Assembly: GCF_014648435.1 (NCBI RefSeq)
Contig: NZ_BMRC01000048.1
Location: 1-52,214 of the forward strand
DNA length: 52,214 nt
Source: Nonomuraea spiralis
Lineage (GTDB): Bacteria > Actinomycetota > Actinomycetes > Streptosporangiales > Streptosporangiaceae
Direction of reading: 5' to 3'
The notes beneath the pieces are model-generated. The model saw only the letters and a list, made by a program, of their open reading frames with translations. It did not search any database and had not been told where the DNA came from. The position numbers were made by a program, and so were the translations under genes. Of the stretch, positions 15,415-28,020 are shown in pieces (position 1 is the first letter of the stretch; every line of letters begins with the position of its first letter).

Positions 15415-16004
15415 CGTCCCGGCGGGTCGTCGTGGCCGTGGGCGCGGCCGTCGGGGTTCTGGCGGTCGCCGTGGCGGGGTGGTTGTGGTTGCGTCCGGGG
15501 GAGCCGCGTCCGGCGGCCTTCCACGGGGAGCCCACCTCGGCCTTCTACGCGGCCGTCGACTCCCGGCAGGCCGACGCCGCCCCGCTGACCGCGCAGGAGG
15601 TCTTCACGGAGGCGACCGCGAACCTCGGCTCGCTGCGGCGAACCTCCACCCAGGAGCACGCGGCCTGCGACGAGATCCTGTGGGGCGCCTCGGCGAGCGG
15701 CTGCACCCAGGCGCTGGGGGCCGCGTACGCGGGCAACGGGCTGGCCGGGCAGTTCGCCATCTTCAACCTGCCCGACGGGCGGGCGGCCGACGCCCTGGTG
15801 AACGCCCTGGGCAAGGACGGTTTCGTCCGCCAGGACGCCGCGTTCGACGCCGCCCGCAGCCGTGCCCAGGCCCGTGCCATGGGGCACTACGTGACGGTGA
15901 GCTGGGTGGGCGGCACGGCGTCCGCCGACGACCTGGTCACGGCCCTGGTGGCACTCGACGGCCTCGGCCGCGTCGTCCAGAACCGCATCCTCGCCGCCAC
16001 CTGA
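15411..16004 (+). CDS. membrane-anchored two-cysteine paralog of the preceding protein
   Basis: The GTG start shares GTGA with the previous stop. Residues 5-25 form a membrane anchor with no long cytoplasmic arm. The outer domain repeats the motifs of the preceding product in the same order: LTAQEVFTEA, ACDEILWGAS, GCTQALGAAYAGNGLAGQF, FNLPDGRAADALVNAL, then MGHYVTVSWVG. The two cysteines align with those of the longer paralog. The two proteins therefore arose by duplication, with or without loss of the disordered arm, and may form a heteromer. I know of no function. It ends the lgt run and faces the BpsA-like gene tail to tail. Confidence 0.8.
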   Translation: MTSRRVVVAVGAAVGVLAVAVAGWLWLRPGEPRPAAFHGEPTSAFYAAVDSRQADAAPLTAQEVFTEATANLGSLRRTSTQEHAACDEILWGASASGCTQALGAAYAGNGLAGQFAIFNLPDGRAADALVNALGKDGFVRQDAAFDAARSRAQARAMGHYVTVSWVGGTASADDLVTALVALDGLGRVVQNRILAAT

Positions 16005-16029
16005 CCTTGGCCGCGAGACCCCCGGGTCG

Positions 16030-17571
16030 TCAGGGGGTTGTGGCGGTGAGCGCGGTGACGGTGGCGGAGACGGCCGCGGGGAGCTCCGCCAGGCGGTGCA
16101 GGGGGGCTTCGAGCGGGGTCAGGTCGTCGGACCAGGGGGCGCTCTGGCGGATGAGGGTGCGGGCCTCGTTCTTGGTGAGGGACGTGCCCTGGTCGCGGGC
16201 CGCCGCGATGAGGGCCTCCCGCCAGGTGTTGGCCAGCTTGGCGTGGCCGTTGTCCAGGATCCTGCGCAGGACCGCGTCGGCCGCGCCCGCGGGCTGCGGG
16301 CGGCGTACGGCGTCGAGCGCCCCGCCGGAGCGGCGCGACTCGTAGACGACGGACAGCGACTCGGGCAGCGGCGGCAGGTTGTCGCCCCACACCCGCACCC
16401 GGGCGGCGCGGGTGGCGAGCAGCACGCGGGGGAGCGCGGCCTCCAGCCCCGGCGGCAGCGCGACGGCCACCCGCTCGGCGACCGCCGCGTACGGCTTGGC
16501 GAGCCACGTCGAGAGGCGCACCCGAGGCTGGGGAAGCTCCTTGGGCCAGTCGCCGACCAGCAGGTCAGGCTCGAAACCGGCCAGATCGGGCGCGGGGAAC
16601 GCCGCCGGGGCGGACTCGACCGACTGGGGGCCCTGCGTGTAGATGGCCGTGGCCTGCCGGCCCAGCCGGGCGTTCACCGCCGGACGGGTCTTGCTCGTGG
16701 GACGCAGCAGGTAGAGATCGGCCGCCGACCCGATCGCCTCCGCACCGAAATATCTGTTGAAATCCGGGTAAATCGCCTCGTAAGCGAGGTTGAGCTCCGA
16801 GAACGCCTGCTGGACCTTGAAGGCCAGCATCGGCGTACGCTCGCTCGCGCCGTAGGCCACCAGGACCCGCCCGTCGTCCTTCAGCCCCTCCAGCGCCCGC
16901 GCGGTGAACAGCCCGATGCCCTCCGGCGTGTACGGCGGGTCGGTGAAGGCCAGGTCGTGCTCCCGGGCCGAGCCCGGCAGCCCCAGCCGCAGGTCGGCCC
17001 AGCGCGTGCGGACCCCGAGCCCCTGCTCGTCGATGTAGGCCAGGATGCGCTCGTCGACGTCGACCACGGTCACGTCCGCCTCGGGATGGACCAGCTTGAC
17101 GGCCAGCGAGGTCAGGTCGTGGTCGCCGACGCACAACAGCTTCGCCCCTGGCAGCCAGAAACGTGCCCCGAGCAGCAACGCCCGCCGCAGCGCCGTCTCC
17201 GGCGTGGCCGAGACGTGGTCGAGCGTGTGACGGGCCTTGGGGGCGCCCGCGACCAGCTCGGTCAGGCGTTCGAGCACGTGGGGGTAGTGCGGGAGCAGGT
17301 GGGCCACCGGGTCCGCGGGGGGCGGCGCCATGGACAGCAGGTCCTGGTAGGCGGGGGTGTCGCCCGGGGCCACGCGGAAGGTGTCGCCGGAGCGCTCCAG
17401 GCGCAGCTCGCGCAGCAGGGCCTCGACCGTACGCCTCGACGTGGCGGTCTCCCTGACCAGGCCGGCCAGGGACCACCACTGGCCGTCGCACAGGAGTGTG
17501 AGGGCGTGCCGCAGCCGCCTGCCGTCGACCCCCGCCTCGGCGAGCAGGCGCTCCACCCCGTCACGATCCAT
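16030..17571 (-). CDS. BpsA-like (DUF43) putative aminopropyltransferase with N-terminal HTH
   Basis: This 513-residue protein has a winged-helix-like N terminus (about 18-68, with SRRTVEALLRELRLE) and then the DUF43 catalytic part: SATPETALRRALLL, KLLCVGDHDLTS (GDHD at 149-152), VTVVDVDERILAYIDEQ, and DPPYTPEGIGLF (211-222). This matches the N4-bis(aminopropyl)spermidine synthase family, which makes branched polyamines in thermophilic archaea and bacteria. The archaeal motif is GDDD; here the second Asp is His. About 200 extra C-terminal residues, rich in helices, are not in the ~350-residue archaeal enzymes. A DNA- or RNA-methyltransferase role is an alternative because of the DPPY motif. 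Substrate is unproven. Confidence 0.75.
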   Translation of the reverse strand: MDRDGVERLLAEAGVDGRRLRHALTLLCDGQWWSLAGLVRETATSRRTVEALLRELRLERSGDTFRVAPGDTPAYQDLLSMAPPPADPVAHLLPHYPHVLERLTELVAGAPKARHTLDHVSATPETALRRALLLGARFWLPGAKLLCVGDHDLTSLAVKLVHPEADVTVVDVDERILAYIDEQGLGVRTRWADLRLGLPGSAREHDLAFTDPPYTPEGIGLFTARALEGLKDDGRVLVAYGASERTPMLAFKVQQAFSELNLAYEAIYPDFNRYFGAEAIGSAADLYLLRPTSKTRPAVNARLGRQATAIYTQGPQSVESAPAAFPAPDLAGFEPDLLVGDWPKELPQPRVRLSTWLAKPYAAVAERVAVALPPGLEAALPRVLLATRAARVRVWGDNLPPLPESLSVVYESRRSGGALDAVRRPQPAGAADAVLRRILDNGHAKLANTWREALIAAARDQGTSLTKNEARTLIRQSAPWSDDLTPLEAPLHRLAELPAAVSATVTALTATTP

Positions 17572-17895
17572 GGAGCAACCCTATCGAGGGCCCGGCCCGC
17601 CTCCGCCCGCCCTCCGGAGCGGCCGCCGGCGGCGTACGAGGGGGCGCCGGCGGTACGCCAGGGGCCTCCGGGAGCCATGGGACGTCAGGTGCCTGACCTG
17701 GGAATTCGGGAGGCCCGGTCCGGGGTTTGGGATGATGAGTTCGGATGCTGGAATTGTCCCGAATGTTCGCAATGCGGACGTGCTGGGCACCATTCCGGCA
17801 GGGTGCGGTAATCTCTACCCACGATATGCAGCAGGGCCAACGTCGTCCCCGCCTGTAAGCCAGTTCTGACAGACGAAGACGACGGGAGGGATTCA
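17572..17895. other. 324-bp divergent intergenic region before gltB
   Basis: No gene is supported here. The left half is a GC-rich tract. The right half has a TAATCT box at 17809-17814 as a possible gltB -10, about 80 bases before the ATG, though no good -35 box stands 17-18 bases upstream. A CGAATGTTCG palindrome lies at 17760-17769 and a GACGAAGACGACGGGAGGG ribosome-site region at 17873-17891. Regulation of gltBD by nitrogen is expected but no known operator was recognised. Confidence 0.5.
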
Positions 17896-22401
<4,506 letters not shown>

Positions 22402-22415
22402 GGGAGGCGTACTCG

Positions 22416-23894
22416 ATGGCTGACCCCAAGGGTTTTCTCACGCACGAGCGGGAGCTGCCGGCGCGCCGCCCCGTGGACGTCCGCATCGGCGACTGGCGGG
22501 AGGTCTACCAGGACTTCCCGCAGGAGCGGCTGACCCGGCAGGCGTCGCGCTGCATGGACTGCGGCATCCCGTTCTGCCACAACGGCTGCCCGCTCGGGAA
22601 CCTCATCCCCGAGTGGAACGACCTGGTCTACCGCACCGACTGGCGCGAGGCGGCCGAGCGGCTGCACGCCACGAACAACTTCCCGGAGTTCACCGGCAGG
22701 CTCTGCCCGGCTCCCTGTGAGGCGGCGTGCGTGCTCGGCATCAACTCCGACCCGGTGGCGATCAAGCGGGTCGAGGTCGAGATCATCGACCGCGCGTTCG
22801 CCGAGGGCTGGGTGACCCCGCAGCCGCCGCGGGTCCGTACCGGCAAGAAGGTGGCCGTCGTCGGCTCGGGCCCCGCGGGCCTGGCCGCCGCCCAGCAGCT
22901 CACCAGGGCCGGGCACGACGTGGTGGTGTTCGAGCGCGCCGACCGCGCCGGCGGCCTGCTGCGCTACGGCATCCCCGAGTTCAAGATGGAGAAGCGCCAC
23001 ATCGAGCGGCGCCTGGAGCAGATGCGGGCCGAGGGCACCAGGTTCCGCACCGGCGTGCACGTCGGCGTGGACGTCACCGCCGCCGAGCTGCGCGAGCAGT
23101 TCGACGCGGTGGTGTTGTCGGGCGGCGCGACCCAGTGGCGCGACCTGCCGGTGACCGGGCGCGAGCTCAAGGGCGTCCACCAGGCGATGGAGTACCTGCC
23201 GCCGGCCAACAAGGTCCAGGAGGGCGACTACGCGGTCTCGCCGATCTCGGCCGAGGGCAAGCACGTCGTGGTGATCGGCGGCGGTGACACCGGCGCCGAC
23301 TGCATCGGCACCGCGATCAGGCAGGGCGCCGCGTCGGTGACCCAGCTGGAGATCATGCCGCAGCCGCCCGCCTCCCGGCCCGGCAGCCAGCCGTGGCCGA
23401 CGTTCCCCATCCTGTTCAAGATGGAGAGCGCGCACGAGGAGCTGGCCGACGGCGACGGGGAGCGTGTGTACGCGGTCTCCACCACCGAGTTCGTCGGCGA
23501 CGCCGAGGGCAACGTCAGGGCGCTGCGCCTGGTCGAGGTCGAGGGGCCCCAGAACGGCTTCAAGCCGGTCCCCGGCACCGAGCGGGAGATCCCGGCCGAG
23601 CTGGTCACGCTGTCCATGGGCTTCGTCGGGCCGGAGAAGGGCGCCCTGCTCCAGGACCTCGCCGAGGTCGCCGGAGAGGGCTTCTACGACGCCCGCGGCA
23701 ACGTCGCGCGGGACAAGACGTACATGTCGAAGGTGGAGGGCGTGTTCGTGGCCGGTGACATGGGCCGCGGGCAGTCGCTCATCGTCTGGGCCATCGCCGA
23801 GGGCCGTTCGGCGGCCTCGGGCGTCGACCGGTACCTGAGCGGGGAGACGGCGCTGCCGTACCCGATCCTGCCGACGGCGCGTCCGCTGGTCTGA
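22416..23894 (+). CDS. gltD: glutamate synthase small subunit
   Basis: GltD carries electrons from NADPH through FAD and two iron-sulfur clusters to GltB. The N-terminal cysteine sets are visible: CMDCGIPFCHNGCPLGN (from about residue 46) and CPAPCEAACVLG. The FAD-binding GSGPAGLAAAQQL and the NADPH-binding GGGDTGADCIG follow, and the C-terminal FVAGDMGRGQSLIVWAI is the second flavin contact. The 492-residue length is normal. AGGGAGG lies 8 bases upstream of the ATG and 14 bases separate it from gltB. A perfect terminator hairpin follows, so the operon ends here. Confidence 0.98.
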   Translation: MADPKGFLTHERELPARRPVDVRIGDWREVYQDFPQERLTRQASRCMDCGIPFCHNGCPLGNLIPEWNDLVYRTDWREAAERLHATNNFPEFTGRLCPAPCEAACVLGINSDPVAIKRVEVEIIDRAFAEGWVTPQPPRVRTGKKVAVVGSGPAGLAAAQQLTRAGHDVVVFERADRAGGLLRYGIPEFKMEKRHIERRLEQMRAEGTRFRTGVHVGVDVTAAELREQFDAVVLSGGATQWRDLPVTGRELKGVHQAMEYLPPANKVQEGDYAVSPISAEGKHVVVIGGGDTGADCIGTAIRQGAASVTQLEIMPQPPASRPGSQPWPTFPILFKMESAHEELADGDGERVYAVSTTEFVGDAEGNVRALRLVEVEGPQNGFKPVPGTEREIPAELVTLSMGFVGPEKGALLQDLAEVAGEGFYDARGNVARDKTYMSKVEGVFVAGDMGRGQSLIVWAIAEGRSAASGVDRYLSGETALPYPILPTARPLV

Positions 23895-23906
23895 CGTACG
23901 CCTCAG

Positions 23907-23942
23907 GAAGGGCCCCGGAACCACGCGGTTCCGGGGCCCTTC
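23907..23942 (+). terminator. terminator after gltD
   Basis: A perfect 16-bp stem (23907-23922 with 23927-23942) closes a 4-base ACGC loop. The following GCTTTCT is only weakly T-rich. Confidence 0.88.
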
Positions 23943-23948
23943 GCTTTC

Positions 23949-23979
23949 TGCACACTCTGCAAGGCTTGCAGGGTGTGCA
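23949..23979. promoter_or_regulatory. 31-bp palindromic operator upstream of tetR
   Basis: Arms of 15 bases (23949-23963 and 23965-23979) are complementary with a single mismatch around the centre base 23964. The core is TGCACAC-CTGCAAG and its complement. It overlaps the -35 box of the tetR promoter, so binding would block transcription. It is the expected autoregulatory site. Confidence 0.8.
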
Positions 23980-23994
23980 ACTCTTGCGTAGAGT
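23966..23994 (+). promoter_or_regulatory. tetR promoter, leaderless
   Basis: TTGCAG (23966-23971) and TAGAGT (23989-23994) are separated by 17 bases. The ATG at 24002 lies 7 bases past the -10 box and no ribosome site exists, so the transcript should begin at the start codon. Both elements are buried in the palindromes. Confidence 0.7.
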
Positions 23995-23997
23995 GCA
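23976..23997. promoter_or_regulatory. second, imperfect operator covering the tetR -10 box
   Basis: TGCAACTCT and AGAGTGCA form an imperfect palindrome. CTTGC-N4-(T/A)GTGCAA occurs as a direct repeat at 23965 and 23983, a period of 18 bases, so two regulator dimers could bind side by side on adjacent helix faces. Confidence 0.6.
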
Positions 23998-24001
23998 AGG
24001 C

Positions 24002-24583
24002 ATGGAGAGTCCGGAGCAGCGCCGTGAGCGCCGGAGGGCCGAGAAACGGCAGGCCATCCGGATGGCCGCGGTGCGGCTGGCGCTCGACCACGGCCTCGAC
24101 GCCGTGACGGTCGAGGCTGTCAGCGCCGCGGCCGACATCTCGCCGCGCACGTTCTTCAACTACTTCGCCTCGAAGGAGGACGCGCTCGTCATGGAGCCGG
24201 TCTGGCGGCCGGACGACATCGTCGACCTGCTCGGCGGCCGACCGGCCGACGAGCCCGCCTTCCTGGCGCTCAAGGCGGTGGCCCGGGAGCTGGCCGTGCG
24301 GATCCGGCCGATCTGGGACACCATGCAGCCGTTCATGGAGCTGAACAGCCGCTATCCCGAGCTGGCCGCCAGGGCGCGGGCCGTCGACCAGACCGAGCTC
24401 ATGGAGAAGGTCCTCGGCGCCGTACGGGAGCGGCCCGGCGTCACCACCGGCATCCACGCCCGGATGTTGCTCATCGCCACCTTCGGCGCGATGATCTCCG
24501 CCGTCCAGGAGTCGGCGGCGACGGGCGAGCCGGTGGAGACACTGCTCGACGAGGCGTTCGCGCTGCTCGAACGCGGACTCTGA
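24002..24583 (+). CDS. TetR-family transcriptional repressor
   Basis: The 193-residue protein has the TetR N-terminal helix-turn-helix (about residues 21-62): RQAIRMAAVRLALDHGLDAVTVEAVSAAADISPRTFFNYFASKEDALV. The C-terminal ligand domain (about 75-190) is variable and helical. The start at 24002 rather than an upstream frame-open codon is supported by the TTGCAG/TAGAGT promoter ending 7 bases before it. The 31-bp palindrome upstream suggests autorepression. The next gene, 91 bases downstream on the same strand, is an MFS drug exporter, the usual target of such repressors. The inducer is not predictable. Confidence 0.93.
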   Translation: MESPEQRRERRRAEKRQAIRMAAVRLALDHGLDAVTVEAVSAAADISPRTFFNYFASKEDALVMEPVWRPDDIVDLLGGRPADEPAFLALKAVARELAVRIRPIWDTMQPFMELNSRYPELAARARAVDQTELMEKVLGAVRERPGVTTGIHARMLLIATFGAMISAVQESAATGEPVETLLDEAFALLERGL

Positions 24584-24600
24584 CCCATCTGAAGAAGAAA

Positions 24601-24632
24601 GCGGCGATCGGGGTGGCACCCCCGACCGCCGC
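24601..24632 (+). promoter_or_regulatory. strong hairpin between tetR and the exporter gene
   Basis: GCGGCG-A-TCGGGGT pairs with ACCCCCGA-C-CGCCGC around a GGC loop. No T-tract follows. It could partly end tetR transcription or hold back the exporter message; the exporter ribosome site (AAGGAG at 24661) is outside it. Confidence 0.5.
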
Positions 24633-24674
24633 GGATTCCTCCTGCCCTCGCGAAAGAAGCAAGGAGACAACTGA

Positions 24675-26126
24675 ATGGTATCGACAATCGAACGGGACGC
24701 CGGAACGCGGCGCGTCCCGTGGCTCAGCATGGGCTCGCTGCTGCTGTGCCTGTTCCTGGCCGCCGTGGACCAGACCGTGGTGGCCACGGCCACCCCCACC
24801 ATCGTGGGCGAGCTCAACGGCCTGGAGAGCGTGTCGTGGCTGGTCACGGCATTCTCCCTGACCTCCGGCATCGTCTCGCCCCTCTACGGCAAGCTCAGCG
24901 ACATGTACGGCCGCCGCCGCCTGTACCTGTCGGCCATCGTGCTGTTCCTGCTCGGCTCGGCCCTGTGCGGGCTCGCCCAGACGATGGGCCAGCTCATCGC
25001 CTTCCGCGCCTTCCAGGGCATCGGCGCCGGCGGCCTCATGGTGCTGACCCTGGCGATCTCGGCCGACATCGCCACCCCCCGCGAACGCGCCAAGTTCCAG
25101 GGCCTGTTCGGCGCGGTCATCGGCGTGGCCGCCGTCGTCGGCCCGGTCATCGGCGGCTACCTCACCGAGCACATCTCCTGGCGCTGGATCTTCTACATCA
25201 ACCTGCCGCTCGGGGCGGTCGCGCTGGCGGTCGCGTTCGCCGTGCTCCGGCTGCCGCGCCGTACCTCGCCGCACCGGATCGACTGGCTGGGGGCCGCGCT
25301 GATCTCCGGGGTGCTGACCTGCCTGACGCTGTTCGCCTCGTGGGGCGGGACGACGTACGCGTGGTCCTCGCCGGTCGTGCTCGGGCTGGGCGCGGGGGCG
25401 GTCCTGCTGACCGTGCTGTTCGTGCTGGTGGAACGGCGGGCCGAGGAGCCGGTGTTGCCGCTCGGGCTGTTCCGCGACCGTACGTTCACGATCGCCACGG
25501 CGGCCGTCGTGCTCATGGCGACCGGGTTGGTGGGGGCGGCCACCTTCCTGCCGCTCTTCCTGCAACTGGCCGGCGGGGCCAGCGCGTCGAACTCGGGGCT
25601 GCTGCTGCTTCCCCTGATGGCGGGCATGATCGTGGCCTCGGCGGTGGCGGGGCGGCTGGTGACCAGGCTGGGGACGTACAAGTGGGTCGTGGTGTCGGGG
25701 GCGGGGCTGGCGGCGGTGGCCGGGTTCCTGCTCTCGACGATGGGGCTGGGGACCGGGGCGGTGACGTCCGGGGTGTACATGGTGCTGTTCGGGGCCGGGC
25801 TCGGCATGGTGCTGCAGAACCTCATGCTCGCCGTCCAGGTCAGCGCGCCCGCCGCCGACCGGGGCGCGGCCACCTCGGTGGTCTCCTTCGCCAGGAACGT
25901 GGGCGCCGCCGTCGGCGTGGCGGTGCTCGGCGGCGTCTTCAGCGGCAGGCTGGGGCCGGGGGAGGCGGCCGTGGACCCGGGCTCGGTGGGGGCGATGTCC
26001 GAGTCCGCGCGGCTGGCCTTCGCCGACGCGATCGGCGGGGTCTTCCTGTGGATCGCGCCGATCCTGCTGGCCGGCGGCGTCCTGCTGACCTGCCTGCGGA
26101 ACGTGCGCCTGCACCGCGACACCTGA
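24675..26126 (+). CDS. MFS drug exporter, DHA2 (EmrB/QacA) family
   Basis: The 483-residue protein has the 14-helix DHA2 pattern. Motif D1 is seen at AVDQTVVATATPTIVGEL and motif A at GKLSDMYGRRR; the intramembrane motif C region is VIGVAAVVGPVIGGYLTEHISWRWIFYINLP. These proton-driven pumps expel cationic or lipophilic drugs. The start ATG follows AAGGAG at 8 bases. It lies directly after a TetR repressor and is probably under its control, by read-through or through the hairpin in the gap. The substrate is unknown. A terminator follows. Confidence 0.94.
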   Translation: MVSTIERDAGTRRVPWLSMGSLLLCLFLAAVDQTVVATATPTIVGELNGLESVSWLVTAFSLTSGIVSPLYGKLSDMYGRRRLYLSAIVLFLLGSALCGLAQTMGQLIAFRAFQGIGAGGLMVLTLAISADIATPRERAKFQGLFGAVIGVAAVVGPVIGGYLTEHISWRWIFYINLPLGAVALAVAFAVLRLPRRTSPHRIDWLGAALISGVLTCLTLFASWGGTTYAWSSPVVLGLGAGAVLLTVLFVLVERRAEEPVLPLGLFRDRTFTIATAAVVLMATGLVGAATFLPLFLQLAGGASASNSGLLLLPLMAGMIVASAVAGRLVTRLGTYKWVVVSGAGLAAVAGFLLSTMGLGTGAVTSGVYMVLFGAGLGMVLQNLMLAVQVSAPAADRGAATSVVSFARNVGAAVGVAVLGGVFSGRLGPGEAAVDPGSVGAMSESARLAFADAIGGVFLWIAPILLAGGVLLTCLRNVRLHRDT

Positions 26127-26190
26127 CCGGCCGGGAAGCCTGGCGGGGAGCCGCGCAGGGGAGCCGGGCAAGGGAGCCGCGCAGGGAGCC

Positions 26191-26221
26191 GGGCCCTGGG
26201 CGAACCGCCTGGGGCCCTTTT
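26191..26221 (+). terminator. terminator after the MFS exporter
   Basis: A 12-bp stem (26191-26202 with 26206-26217, two G-T pairs) has an AAC loop and is followed by TTTT. Just upstream, at 26146-26195, an about 24-base GAGCCGCGCAGG-GGAGCCGGGCAAGG unit is present twice in degenerate form. Confidence 0.82.
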
Positions 26222-26316
26222 CGCCCCCCATCAGCCGAAATTTCGTATGTAAGTTGCATCAGCCGTTTAGTGTCGGGAAGATGCAGGTTCTGCGACAGTC
26301 GGCGGATGGGGGAGCA

Positions 26317-28020
26317 ATGCGGCGAGTCGCCTCTGGCCTGATGGTGCTGGCCGTCGCGGCTGCCCTGACCGCGTGCTCGGCGGTCGCCGACGACCGCGCC
26401 GTCTCCGAGCGGCCGCCACCCGCGCAGGACGGCCCCACCGGCTCCCCGCAGCCCGCACCCCCCTCCGGCAAGGCCCAGAACCTCGTCTTCTACGCCGACG
26501 GCAAGCAGACCCAGGCCCTGGACGCGGTCAAACGCGCCGGCGGCACGGTCGTCGAGGAGAACGGCAAGCTCGGCTACGTACTGACCGAGGGCGGCGGCGA
26601 CGGCTTCGCCGAGACCGTCGGCGCCGACCCCGCCATCGTGGGCGTCTCACCCGACCGCCGCATCGGCTCCACCTCCTCCTACACCGCCCGCCCCACGGGC
26701 CGCGCCACCGGACGCTTCCCCGACGCCGGGTCGCTCGGCGGCAGGGGCGCCGCCCAGGAGCCGCTGGCCCACCTGCAGTGGGACATGAAGATGATCGGCG
26801 CCGACCGGGCCCACGCCAAGGCCCCCGGCAACAAGAAGGTGCTGGTCGGCGTCATCGACACCGGCATCGACGGCAAGCACCCCGACATCGCCCCCAACTT
26901 CAACCGCGAGCTGAGCCGCAACTTCGTCATCGACAAGCCCAAGGACGAGCGCGGCGAGACCCTCGACGGCCCCTGCGAGACCCCCTCCTGCAAGGACCCG
27001 GTGGACGAGGACGACGACGGCCACGGCACCCACGTCGCCAGCACCATCGCCTCCCCGATCAACGGCATCGGCATCGCCGGCGTCGCCCCCGACGTGCAGC
27101 TCGTGAACATCAGGGCCGGCCAGGACTCCGGCTTCTTCTTCCTCAAGCCCAGCCTGGACGCCCTCACCTACGCCGGCGACATCGGCGTGGACGTCGTCAA
27201 CATGAGCTACTACGTCGACCCCTGGCTGTTCAACTGCGCCGCCAACAAGGCCGACACCAGGAAGCAGCAGCTCGAACAGCAGGCGATCATCGTCGGCATG
27301 CAGCGTGCCCTCGACTACGCCCGCGGCAAGGGCGTCACGCTCATCTCCGCCCTCGGCAACGGCTCGACCGACCTCGGACGTCCCAGTGTCGACAAGCAGA
27401 GCCCCGGCTACCCGCGCGGCAGCGAGAAGACCCGCAAGATCGACAACTCGTGCGTCAACGTGCCCGCCGAGTCCAAGGGCGTGATCTCGGTCTCGGCCGT
27501 CGGGCCGTCCGGCCGCAAGGCCGTCTACAGCGACTACGGGATCGAGCAGACCGACCTGGCCGCGCCCGGCGGCGACGTGCTGGACGGCAAGGGCGCCGAG
27601 GCCGTCCGGTCGATCCTGGCCGCCGCCCCCGAGCACGTGCTCAAGGCGGGCGGCCGGCTCGACGCCTCCGGCAAGCCCAAGGGCGCCGACGTCGTACGCG
27701 ACTGCCACGAGGGCTCGTGCTCCTACTACCAGTACCTCGACGGCACCTCCATGGCCGCCCCGCACGCGACCGGCGTCGCGGCGATCCTGATCAGCCGCTT
27801 CGGCAAGCCCGGCCCCGGCGGCCTGGCGATGGACCCCGCCACCGTCGAGGACCTGCTCTACAGGACCGCCACCCCGACGCCCTGCCCGACTCCCCGCGCC
27901 TACGTCTACAAGATGTACGGCGAGAGCGAGACCCACCAGTGTGAGGGCGGCCAGGACGACAACGGCTTCTTCGGGCACGGCATCGTGAACGCCTGGAAGG
28001 CGGCCACCATCGAGCCATGA
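26317..28020 (+). CDS. S8 (subtilisin-like) serine protease, lipoprotein
   Basis: A signal peptide with lipobox opens the protein (MRRVASGLMVLAVAAALTAC), so it should be lipidated by Lgt and held on the outer membrane face. A Pro/Ser linker and an inhibitor-like propeptide region follow. The catalytic triad is complete: D181 (VIDTGIDGKHPDI), H236 (DGHGTHVAS) and S478 (GTSMAAPHATG), with the oxyanion Asn near SALGNGS. Extra cysteine pairs (PCETPSCKD, DCHEGSC, CPTPRAY) suggest disulfides. I chose the ATG at 26317, preceded by GGGGGAG; starts at 26281 or 26254 would put non-signal residues first. Its stop overlaps the DUF2784 start (ATGA). Confidence 0.9.
   Translation: MRRVASGLMVLAVAAALTACSAVADDRAVSERPPPAQDGPTGSPQPAPPSGKAQNLVFYADGKQTQALDAVKRAGGTVVEENGKLGYVLTEGGGDGFAETVGADPAIVGVSPDRRIGSTSSYTARPTGRATGRFPDAGSLGGRGAAQEPLAHLQWDMKMIGADRAHAKAPGNKKVLVGVIDTGIDGKHPDIAPNFNRELSRNFVIDKPKDERGETLDGPCETPSCKDPVDEDDDGHGTHVASTIASPINGIGIAGVAPDVQLVNIRAGQDSGFFFLKPSLDALTYAGDIGVDVVNMSYYVDPWLFNCAANKADTRKQQLEQQAIIVGMQRALDYARGKGVTLISALGNGSTDLGRPSVDKQSPGYPRGSEKTRKIDNSCVNVPAESKGVISVSAVGPSGRKAVYSDYGIEQTDLAAPGGDVLDGKGAEAVRSILAAAPEHVLKAGGRLDASGKPKGADVVRDCHEGSCSYYQYLDGTSMAAPHATGVAAILISRFGKPGPGGLAMDPATVEDLLYRTATPTPCPTPRAYVYKMYGESETHQCEGGQDDNGFFGHGIVNAWKAATIEP

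Noticed and set aside
24601..24632. T-box-like GGGTGGCACC in the tetR-MFS gap
   Set aside because: The sequence resembles the T-box core, but no specifier stem fits in 91 bases and the motif is fully explained as one hairpin arm and loop.
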